DNA of 64,000 nucleotides from Proteles cristata cristata (Eukaryota; Chordata; Mammalia; Carnivora; Hyaenidae): NCBI GenBank assembly GCA_017311185.1, contig JAESUZ010001525.1:62001-126000 (forward strand), read 5' to 3'. Of this stretch, positions 53,666-62,039 are shown in pieces; positions within the stretch are counted from its first letter, which is position 1, and each line of letters opens with the position of its first letter. The position numbers and the translations under genes are program-made. The notes below the pieces were generated by a model. The model did not search any database and was not told the origin of the DNA. It saw only the letters and a program-made list of their open reading frames with translations.

Positions 53666-54494
53666 CAATTTGTTTCATCACATGGGCCCATTCTGATCAA
53701 TTAGCAGTAAGATGGGTTGTGTCTGCATTCACGGAAAAGGACTTCAAGCAGTGAGACAGGTAACATGTTGAGCCATCATCTGTCATTAATGCTTTAGTGG
53801 AAATTGGTTTGCTAGGGTTTTTCCCTGTGACAGATGAAGCATTTTCCTTCTAGGAAGAGTATAAGGAAACTGGTCCAGTTTGCACCTGCTTTTTGATGCA
53901 TAGGCCTCCCTGAGAATCTAATCACTGTGGATGTCCTATAAAAAAAAAACAACAAAATCCCATGTTTTGCCTAAAATTCCAAGGGTTTCATAGCCCTTCT
54001 GAAGAACCAAATATGTAGCCCCAAGGAAACTTTCTAGGGTATTAAATGCAATGTTACTTTATCATCATGTCAAAACATTTCTAATTGTGAAATTAGAAAA
54101 AAATCTCATTGTGTATTTAAATGAAGTTGCCTGTGTCAACACTGAATAGCAGCCCACTTGTATATACATGTAACATGTTTAGTCTACTTAGATGAATAAA
54201 TCAGGCAATTTTTTTTCTTCCTTAATGACTGGTTGTTTCACTGGAGTATGGTAGCAGCTAAGCAGTCAGTCACTTTAGAGGGGTGAAGAGACTTGCTTGG
54301 TTTCTAAGCAAGTACAAGGAGATGGTTGGATGCACGATTTCTTAAACTTGGCATCAGTTTTAAGTTTCTAATGTTCTAGTATATAGTTGAATAGTTCCCC
54401 TGTGCACCATTTACTAATGGAAGAAAGTTTAGTTCTTTAACTCAGTTGGTATTGGTAGATAATTGATTCTTCCACCTTAGGGGTCTTACAAATC
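53666..54494. other. Unique sequence
   Basis: No gene or repeat recognised. Confidence 0.35.
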
Positions 54495-54655
54495 ACCAGG
54501 TATGTTAAAATGAAGGTTGGCAGGGCAGATCACAACACTTTGAACCCCAAGTCTGTGATAAGAGGCAAAAAAAAAAAGTACATTTGTAAAACATTCTGGT
54601 GATTGTGATGCAGAGGGTCCCAGGGTTACACTTTGAGAAACATTGTACTAAAGGG
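54495..54655. mobile_element. hAT-Charlie type MITE fragment (MER5-like)
   Basis: GTAAAACATTCTGGTGATTGTGATGCAGAGGGTCCCAGGGTTACACTTTGAGAAACATTGTAC matches the MER5-type end (caagttcccaggtgatgctgatgctgctggtcc..gggaccacactttgagaaccactg). Confidence 0.65.
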
Positions 54656-54699
54656 TTTGATAGCATGAGGCAAAGATCATATTTTTTTATGAATAAAAA

Positions 54700-54775
54700 C
54701 AAAGATCATGTTTTTATTCTGACACAATACCTTGTACACAACAGATACTTGCTTAATACATGCTCATGAACTTGA
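54700..54775 (+). mobile_element. L2 3'-end scrap, sense
   Basis: GACACAATACCTTGTACACAACAGATACTTGCTTAATACATGCTCATGAA resembles the last bases of L2 (acagtgcctggcacatagtaggtgctcaataaat). Confidence 0.4.
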
Positions 54776-55204
54776 ATTATTCCCGCTTGAGTGAATCATG
54801 GGAAAATTGCTTGGGCTCGGAAATGTTTCACAGAGCACTGTACACCATAATATATGGAGGAATGGAAAATGTTAACACCAAACCATATGTCTTAGGAATC
54901 ACAGCTAAATTTTCCTATATGATGTTTTTTCAATATGTTGATCATTCAAAGCTGCTCATTTTCTAATCCTGTGAAAGAAGCCATTTACGTTCTATAATTC
55001 AAGATGAAATAGATGATGAGGTAACTTCCTTCTTTTCCAATTATTTTAATTCACCTTGTGAATAGATGCTTTTTGAAAATATGTACATTTAGATCATTGT
55101 AATGCAGTTTCATCAGTGTTTGAAATCACTCCTGTTTTCATTTAAAAATAAAACCAATCTCACATTTTTTTCTTTTTAAATCTAAGTAGCATGCTTTTCA
55201 AATG
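54776..55204. other. Unique sequence
   Basis: No gene or repeat recognised. Confidence 0.35.
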
Positions 55205-55405
55205 AAACACTACAGTAAAGGTAAATGGAATAACTGTGTGTCCTGTTCCTTTTATGTGCTAAGAACTGTAAGTGCTTTACAGACATCATGCTAAGCCTTA
55301 CCGCAGGCCCTTAAGAAGCAATTGTTACACCCATTTTACAAATATAAATGGATTCAGAGAAGGAAAAGTTTCAGTCACCTAACTGGTAGCCACCAGTTAG
55401 GTGGA
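55205..55405 (+). mobile_element. MIR SINE with local inverted repeat
   Basis: TTTTATGTGCTAAGAACTGTAAGTGCTTTACAGACATCATGCTAAGCCTTACCGCAGGCCCTTAAGAAGCAATTGTTACACCCATTTTACAAATATAAATGG is MIR in order. Its tail region holds an exact 11-bp inverted repeat at 55376-55403. Confidence 0.75.
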
Positions 55406-55410
55406 AATTT

Positions 55411-55607
55411 GTTTTTTAATGCTTATACATTTTTGAGAACGAGAGAGACAGAGTGAGAGCGAGGTATGGGGAGAGACACAGAATATGAAGCAGGCTCCAG
55501 GCTCTGAGCTGTCAGCACAGAGCCCATTGTGGGACTCGAACTCATGCACTATGAGATCATGACCTGAGCTGAAGTCAGAGGCTTAACTGACAGACTCAGG
55601 TGCCCCT
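55411..55607 (-). mobile_element. Carnivore tRNA-derived SINE
   Basis: TTTTTAATGCTTATACATTTTTGAGAACGAGAGAGACAGAG, CAGGCTCCAGGCTCTGAGCTGTCAGCACAGAGCCC, GATCATGACCTGAGCTGAAGTCAGAGGCTTAACTGAC, head complement AGGTGCCCC. The head has lost the GAGCCACC part. Confidence 0.9.
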
Positions 55608-55615
55608 GGATATGT

Positions 55616-55787
55616 GTTCGTTCATTTGTTTGTTTTTTAAGTTCACTTATTTATTTTGAGAGAGCGAATCCCAAGTAGACTCCATGCTGTCACTGCAGGG
55701 CCTGATGTGGGGATCCGACAGTGAGATCATGACCTGAGCTGAAATCAAGAGTCAAATACTTAACCAACTGAGCCACCAAGGCATCCC
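55616..55787 (-). mobile_element. Carnivore SINE, short body, adjacent to another SINE
   Basis: CACTTATTTATTTTGAGAGAGCGAATCCCAAGTAGACTCC, CAGGGCCTGATGTGGGG, GATCATGACCTGAGCTGAAATCAAGAGTCAAATACTTAACCAACTGAGCCACC. Most of the purine-rich block is missing. CTGGATATGT (about 55606) and CTGGAAATGT (about 55793) may be its target duplication. Confidence 0.85.
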
Positions 55788-56179
55788 ATAACTGGAAATG
55801 TTTTTCCCTAAAATTTTAATGACCCTTTTCCAGCACACATATCTTGTCAGGACTTACTGGAAGGACTTAATGATTCCTTTGAAAAAAAAGTTAATTCATC
55901 AGTGACTGTAATTTGTCAGTGAGAATATTTTATGTTGGATCACATTCATACCATAGCGGCAAAGACTAAAACAAAGTTTGATTCTATAAATGTATAGAGA
56001 GTCCTTGGCTATTTGGGAGTAAAACTAGATTACTAAGACTCTTTAGTTTATCCAAATAAATTGCTATCCTCTGCTAATCTAATTCTATTCTGTCTTGTAA
56101 GTCAAGCCCAATCTTTCTTGAATTACCTCAGTTTTCTTTCTCTGTTACTTTTTATGTTCTCACTGTATTGCCCAGTATT
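55788..56179. other. Unique sequence
   Basis: No gene or repeat recognised. Confidence 0.35.
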
Positions 56180-56260
56180 ATGTATGTATGTGTATATATA
56201 TCTTGACATAGGTATCTATAAGTATAGATATCTATATCTCTTGACATAGAAGATAGATAT
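56180..56260. repeat. TA/TATC-rich simple sequence
   Basis: TATGTATGTATGTGTATATATATC and GTATCTATAAGTATAGATATCTATATC; TCTTGACATAG occurs twice (about 56201 and 56240). Confidence 0.8.
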
Positions 56261-56264
56261 TCTT

Positions 56265-56400
56265 GCCATAATTGTTCCCATTTCACTCATGGAAGATGAG
56301 TAAACAAATTAGTAGAGAGAGCACATGATTTATTCAAGGCCAAAATATATTAAGTGGCAGAACCAGTGGGAATTCCCAAGTCTATGTGACTTTGAAAGCC
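56265..56400 (+). mobile_element. MIR SINE fragment
   Basis: TCCCATTTCACTCATGGAAGATGAGTAAACAAATTAGTAGAGAGAGCACATGATTTATTCAAGGCCAAAATATATTAAGTGGCAGAACCAGTGGGAATTC keeps MIR order. Confidence 0.6.
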
Positions 56401-56880
56401 TTTTCTTGTAGCTTCTTACCAGCCTACAGCAGTTGTCACAAACTCAGGTGCCTGTAGAGTCCACAATAGTCATGAGTATGAACATAGCAGGTCAGGAGTG
56501 AAAAAAAAAATTACTTGCCTCTTGGCCACTCTTCTGTTTACCCATTTTGTATAGAGAAATATTAGGTACAGGACAATATTCCTCTGCTACCTAGAAATAA
56601 TAGAGCAGTGATAGTCAAGTGCAGTGATAAAGTACAGCCGATGTTCTTCCCTGGTACTAAAAAACAGTAGGATGTGGAGCAGACTGGAGTGAACCGGGCC
56701 TTTGAGAGGAGCAGGCATTACTTCTCTCCAGCCAACTGGATCATATGCCAGAGAACATAATGATCCAGAGGGACCAGATTTTCTGAGTTTGGGATTCTGG
56801 GTTTTTATGTAATATCTCCTAAGTTTTTAAAAACTGGCTTATAGGTTTAATTATTTATTTTAAAATGTCACCTAATTAAG
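56401..56880. other. Unique sequence containing the source of the inverted filler
   Basis: No gene recognised. 56604-56651 is the segment that reappears, inverted, inside the SINE at 56881-57093. Confidence 0.4.
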
Positions 56881-57093
56881 AGTGCCTGGGTGGCTCAGTT
56901 GTTTAAACATCTGATTCTTGGTTTTGGCTCAGGTCATTATCTCATGGTTGGTGAGTTCAAACCCCATGTCAGGCTCTGAGCTGAGTGCACAGGGATGAAC
57001 ATTGGCTGTACTTTATCACTACACTTGACTATCACTGCTTGGAATTCTCTCTCGCCTCTCTCTCTAAAAATAAATAAAATTAAAATTTTTTAC
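56881..57093 (+). mobile_element. Carnivore SINE carrying a 48-bp inverted filler
   Basis: AGTGCCTGGGTGGCTCAGTTG head, GGTTTTGGCTCAGGTCATTATCTCATGG, GAGTTCAAACCCCATGTCAGGCTCTGAGCTGAG; then 56992-57039 is foreign; the SINE resumes TGGAATTCTCTCTCGCCTCTC and ends AAAAATAAATAAAATT. The filler replaces the usual GGAGCCTGC segment. Confidence 0.9.
56992..57039 (-). repeat. 48-bp inverted copy of 56604-56651
   Basis: Reverse complement of 56604-56651 with 3 mismatches (45/48). Begins GGGATGAACATTGGCTG and ends TTGACTATCACTGCT. Short identities (CAGGG on one side, TGCT on the other) lie at the junctions. Confidence 0.9.
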
Positions 57094-58744
57094 TTAATTA
57101 AAACATGTATAGAAACCTGATGCGGTTGCTAGACCACTTTGTTTTCTACAGCTGTGATTATTTCTTATTTGTCATTTAAGAAGGAATGGGAAACAGCCTA
57201 TGAAGTGGCATCCAGCTTTTCTGACTTCCCAAGTTGACTGTGAGAAGCCCCTCCTGTTTCTGCTATGTTATATCTGCTCGTTCCTTCTCATGCCTGGTAG
57301 AGTTAACATGTCTACAATAATGATGATGGTTGAAGTCCTTAAAACTTTGTCTTTCCTGCTCTAAATACTGCGTCACACCCTATTGCTTATGAAAAACAAT
57401 GTGGCAGTGTACAGTATTTCCTTGTTGATGCAGCCTCTGTCATCAGGCTTTTCAGCTAATGCATTCTGTCGGTTAAGAGCCTGTCAGTGGATGCAGCTAC
57501 CTCTATGTGTCGTGTTGTCATTTGCTGATTATGCTGGCCCTGAAAGAATGTGGGAAGTGGGTCTTGCCATCCACCGACATCACCAGCAGACAGAACCCGC
57601 AGCTCTACTAATCTGTGAAATTGCTTCCCACTTTCCAGCACACCGAAAGCTAATTGCCTTCGTCAATGAAACAAAACTATCCACTGAGCCAGTTTGTTGA
57701 GCTGAGAGGTTACTCACCTGTGGCAGTCCGCTTATCTCTGGGAAATAAAAAATGTTAAAGAAGTGTTTACTGTTTGGATGTAATTAACCTCAAAGAATGA
57801 GCTTACCATCTGGGCATCTTTACCTTTCTGTACAATCTTTGTTTCTTACTTAAATACTTGAAATCCACTCCTCAGCTGAGAAGTGATTTCCCTTTAGTTG
57901 ATATTAAAGTTGTCATATATTTATGGTTGATGCAAGAATAGCTAAGTTAATTATATTTTGCAGACAACATAACAATATTCCTAAACAAAATTTTCAGTAT
58001 GTGGATGTTAAATTAAGCAGGGATGTTTAGCTCATGGAATACTATTGCTGATGTAAATTATGGTAATTTTCTTAAAAGGCCAGAGAGAAGATTAGGTCAC
58101 ATTGGCCCCAGGCCAATTAACTTATACCCCTGTTCTTCAATCAGTGTCAATTTAATGCTATTCATTATACCCTTTTGGGATATGGTACAAGGAGTTAATT
58201 GCAACTAGACAAACCTGATAATGGTTTAAAAGAATCAACCAAAGGTGACTCCTTCTTTCTAGTTGAAGTGATTAGAATATTGGGCTGAGTACCTAAAATA
58301 TGCATCATAACACAATTGGATCATTGTGGTAGTTACTGTTCTTTAGGTGACATTGTTAATGTCACACACATTGTGGAATGCAACTGAGCAAAGTAGCCTT
58401 TAGTCTCAATATCAATACTTATTTCCTATGATGAAGGCTATTAGCAGGTGGGACCATCCCTGAAGAAATAAGAGGAAAATCTTTCTGTTATTTCAAAGTA
58501 GAGCAGCGGGCAAGGAAGGCAGCTGAGAAGAGTGCTGTGGGGGCAGGTGGAGAGGCGGCCAGAGGTGAATGTAAAAGAATCTGTGGGCCCATAGTTCTTA
58601 TGGTTTCTTCAAAAGATATTCACAGTATTGTTTTTTCTTTCTTACCTACTTTTTTCAGCTTTGTAAAAAATGTTCATTCACTGAAGAAAAATAAAACCCT
58701 GTGGAATTGTATAAAAGGAAAGACTGACAGCTCCTCACCCTCTC
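57094..58744. other. Unique sequence; candidate conserved non-coding DNA
   Basis: 1.65 kb without recognised repeats. The block at 57370-57740 includes a 105-codon open frame (57383-57700), and 57990-58210 is dense in TAATT/CAATTA words. Neither the translation nor flanking splice signals support a gene. The composition suggests possible regulatory conservation, which I cannot test. Confidence 0.35.
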
Positions 58745-58890
58745 CATTCTGTTGAACAGCTATGACCTTGGTTAATGTATTTTACTTCTCTGTGACTCGC
58801 TTCATTTCCTTATCCATAAAGCAAAGATAACAGTGGTATCAACCTTGTAGGTTTGTTGTGAGGTTTAAATTAATGTATAGAAAGTGCTGC
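58745..58890 (+). mobile_element. MIR SINE, well preserved
   Basis: TATGACCTTGGTTAATGTATTTTACTTCTCTGTGACTCGCTTCATTTCCTTATCCATAAAGCAAAGATAACAGTGGTATCAACCTTGTAGGTTTGTTGTGAGG is MIR in full order. Confidence 0.85.
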
Positions 58891-58939
58891 CAGCACTGTC
58901 ATTCCAGATCAATGGATCTGTCTATTGATATGATGTATC

Positions 58940-59345
58940 TACTATGGTATTCCTCCACTAGCTTTTCCCCACACCAATTTATCAGGAATATCATTTCATA
59001 TTCTCACACACAGAACTGTCTTGTTCTTTTAAAGTCAAGTTTATATTCCAAAATGTGAATTTACTGTAATTATCAGTCCCTTGTGGGTAGACATTTACAT
59101 TATTAACCATTATTGAGCTATTAAAAACAAAACTCTGCAGTAAATATCCTTGTACATAGGCCCTTCCATACTACCAGAAAGGGGATTGCTAAGAAAAGGA
59201 TCTATGGATGTAGTTTGATAAATATTGGTGATTGTCGTTCTAAACCGTTGAGTTGATTTACACTTCTGTTAGTGGCATCAGAGAGTTCCCTTCTCCCCAC
59301 ACTTTTGCCAGCACTGATAGAGGTAATTTTGTCATAGGATAGTTA
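58940..59345 (-). mobile_element. Old L1 fragment, antisense
   Basis: GTGGGTAGACATTTACATTATTAACCATTATTGAGCTATTAAAAACAAAACTCTGCAGTAAATATCC, GGGGATTGCTAAGAAAAGG, TTACACTTCTGTTAGTGGCATCAGAGAGTTCCC match the antisense L1 ORF2 3' region also present at 44.1 and 62.8 kb. Heavily diverged. Confidence 0.75.
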
Positions 59346-59899
59346 TTGTTTTTGTGTAATTGTACATTCATGAGTGCTCTGTGCTGTGTGTGTATATGGG
59401 TATAGTTTATTTCCACCCCTGACACACTGCTTTCAGCCATACACACACCCAAAGGGCAAAGACCAGCTGTGTTTCTAGGTGACTATTTATAGAGCTGCTC
59501 TGTCTGGCTCCCCACGGAAACCATTTTGGTTTTAACTAGGCGATGTTGTGCAGATGTGACTCCAGAGTGGAAGCTGTCCAAGCCTTGACTCTAATCTTCC
59601 TCTCTGTTGAGCTAAAGCTAAAGTTCTGTGTGACTTTAAGGAGTGTTTACATTTTGAGACAGGCAGCCCTGATGAAGTGGAAATAGAGTTGACTGCCAGC
59701 CACATATTATGATTATCTGGTTCCCTGAATATCTCTTACACTGCTCTGCCATAATGTTGAAAATTCTCCCCCTTAGGATTTGATTTTTAGGAACCATATG
59801 AAAAACTTGGCACTTTTATTTTATCTCTCTGTCCTCATTTTAAAAAGTCTATTGTTTGTAGCTTAGGGAATTGGCATCATGGAAAGAAAGCTGATCTTG
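59346..59899. other. Unique sequence
   Basis: No gene or repeat recognised. Confidence 0.35.
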
Positions 59900-60065
59900 G
59901 GATTAGAAAACCTAGATTCTAGTCCCAGGATAACAGATAAAGAGACTACAAGTCTGGATACAAATTCCACTCTGCCAACTACTTCCTAGGCAATATGGGG
60001 CAGAATATTTAACGTTTTAAAGATTTAGTTTTGTCCTACATAAGATGATTATAATAAAATTTCCT
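59900..60065 (+). mobile_element. MIR-like fragment
   Basis: AGATTCTAGTCCC, CTCTGCCAACTACTTCCTAGGCAATATGGGGCAGAATATTTAACG...TTAGTTTTGTCCTACATAAGATGATTATAATAAAATTTCC follow MIR order. Confidence 0.55.
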
Positions 60066-60079
60066 ATTGATATGAATCA

Positions 60080-60330
60080 GTGTTCTTGTTTGTAGATAAT
60101 ACAAATTGACTCTAGATGTTTTAAGCCAAAGGGCATTTATTGTAAGGATTTTACCCCGATGTCTCAGATAAACAGAAGGGTACAGATTCAGTTCTAGAAA
60201 ACAAGCAAAATTTCAGGTTCTTGTGCGGCTAGGCCACAGGCACAATCTGTATCATGAGAATGTGGACCACTTGACATTTAAGGCATCTAACAGTCCCAAA
60301 ACACCATGAATGGGATTCAGGAGAAGGCTG
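60080..60330 (+). mobile_element. Old interspersed repeat, unnamed (as at 52340)
   Basis: ACAAATTGACTCTAGATGTTTTAAGCCAAAGGGCATTTATTGTAAGG ... GGCTAGGCCACAGGCAC resembles the aactggcttaagc..aaggaatttattgg repeat. Weak. Confidence 0.35.
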
Positions 60331-60374
60331 AGAGACTCTGACAGGAAAAGGTAAAGCATGGTCTAGAGTTTATT

Positions 60375-60940
60375 GCTCAATAGGATTGGCACCAGCCACA
60401 TATGGGTGTTGAGCACTTGACATGAGGCTAGTCTGAATTGAAATGTGCTGTAAGAGTAGAATAAATAGTAGATTTCAGAGTCCTCGGAAAGAAAGACTAT
60501 AAAGTATTCTAATAATAATTTTTAAAATATTTAATTATGTGTTGAAATGATATTATAAATACACATATATATGTTAGGTTTTTTTTTTAATTTTTTTTAA
60601 ATGTTTTTATTTATTTCAGGAGAGAGAGAAAGCGTGAGCAGGGGAGGGTCAGAGAGAGAGGGAGTCACAGACTGAAACAGGCTCCAGGCTCCGAGCTGGC
60701 AGTCAGCACAGAGCCCGACGCGGGGCTCGAACCCACGAACCGTGAGATCATGACCCAAGCGAAAGTCAGACGCTTAACCGACTAAGCCACCCAGGCGCCC
60801 CATATATGTTAGGTTAAATAAAATGTTATTGAAGTTAATTCCACCTATTTCTTTTTACTCTTTTTAATGTGGAGACTAGAAAGTATGAAATTCCATATAT
60901 GGCTCACATTGTATTTCTATTGGCCATTGCTAGGCTAGAG
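60375..60940. mobile_element. hAT-type non-autonomous DNA transposon, split by a young SINE
   Basis: ACCAGCCACATATGGGTGTTGAGCACTTGACATGAGGCTAGTCTGAATTGAAATGTGCTGTAAG at the left; after the SINE, TAAATAAAATGTTATTGAAGTTAATTCCACCTATTTCTTTTTACTCTTTTTAATGTGG ... GGCTCACATTGTATTTCTATTGGCC. Both termini match one known element; about 345 bp without the SINE. Confidence 0.8.
60581..60801 (-). mobile_element. Young carnivore SINE with perfect 14-bp target-site duplication
   Basis: AGGAGAGAGAGAAAGCGTGAGCAGGGGAGGG, CTCCGAGCTGGCAGTCAGCACAGAGCCCGACGCGGGGCTCGAACCCACGAACCGTGAG, TTAACCGACTAAGCCACCCAGGCGCCCC: CpG sites still intact, a sign of youth. Exact duplication ATATATGTTAGGTT at 60567-60580 and 60802-60815. 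Confidence 0.96.
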
Positions 60941-61048
60941 CAGGTATATGATTGAATACTCTGGCAACAGTTTAATATTCTTTGATCCCCACTTTAGTTA
61001 ATTTATTTTCATTTTCAGTGGACAGAGATCCAACTTAATATGCTCTTT
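60941..61048. other. Short unique spacer
   Basis: No feature recognised between the hAT relic and the next SINE. Confidence 0.3.
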
Positions 61049-61062
61049 AAAAAGGGGAGATA

Positions 61063-61300
61063 TGGGGTGCCTGGGTGGCTCAGTTGGTTGACCATCCGAC
61101 TTTGGCTCAGGTCATGATCTCATGGTTCGTGGGTTCGAGCCCTGAGTTGGGCTCTGTGCTGACAGCCAGCTCAGGGCCTGGAGCCTGTTTCAGAATGTGT
61201 GTCTCCCTCTCTCTCTGACCCTCCCCTGCTCACGCTGTCTCTCTCTCTCTCTCTCTCTCTCAGAAATAAATAAAACAAAATTTTTTTAAATAATAAAATA
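61063..61300 (+). mobile_element. Carnivore SINE with perfect 14-bp target-site duplication
   Basis: GGGGTGCCTGGGTGGCTCAGTTGG head, ATGGTTCGTGGGTTCGAGCCC, CCTGGAGCCTGTTTCAGAATG, CT run, CAGAAATAAATAAAAC tail. Exact duplication AAAAAGGGGAGATA at 61049-61062 and 61301-61314. Confidence 0.95.
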
Positions 61301-61314
61301 AAAAAGGGGAGATA

Positions 61315-62039
61315 ATTGAAATATTATGGCTCACACATAACTAGAAAGTACAGGAATAACCTATCTTCAGACTTGATTGAATCAAATCCGTGTCATTACC
61401 ACTTTGAGGATGCATGTGGATTCTGTATGTCTCTCTCTGTTCTGTTTTCTGCTGTGTTGACTTCACTCCTCAGCACATTCTCACTTCACGTTGAAGACAG
61501 TAATATCTATAGCATTTTACCCCCTACTCTAAAAGAACAAGAGATAGTCTAATTTCCTCAGATCTAACAAATCTAGCTTGGGTCATGTGCCTGTAATGCA
61601 CCTATCACTGTGGCGTGGTGTGTTATATTTTGCTAAGACAGGCCTCTGTCCAGGGGACTCTCTGGAGCACAAGTGTAGACAATCATTTGAACCCTGTGGA
61701 CTGAGAAGTAAGGTCACCAAGAAAATAGGTCATCTATTACTAGACCAAATCGAAATGTCTCTTGGGCAGGGAAAATCAATAATCAAAGGCTGTCAGAGGA
61801 GGGGAGAATTTTCTACTCTCATCTCGTACTCACTGGAGCCATGTGTCCCTAAATTGTCTTCTTCCTCTTCTTTCTCGCACTCTTCATCCATTTGGTCCTT
61901 GTATCATAGTAATTTGCCTCTAAACAGCTACATATAAATGCCTCAACTTCCCCTGCGTCCTCAGTAGTTTCTTACCTGTTCTTTTTAGTTCTGATTTCAT
62001 CATACTGACATCCAAAATCTATCCTCCACAGTACATCCA
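61315..62039. other. Unique sequence
   Basis: No gene called. Frames at 61316-61552 and 61578-61937 show no known motif; the second has a serine-rich end from a TCTTCC-rich stretch. Confidence 0.35.

Noticed and set aside
57383..57700. 105-codon open frame in a repeat-free block
   Set aside because: The frame is unremarkable and a shorter frame overlaps it on the opposite strand. The block is better treated as a possible non-coding element until conservation is tested.
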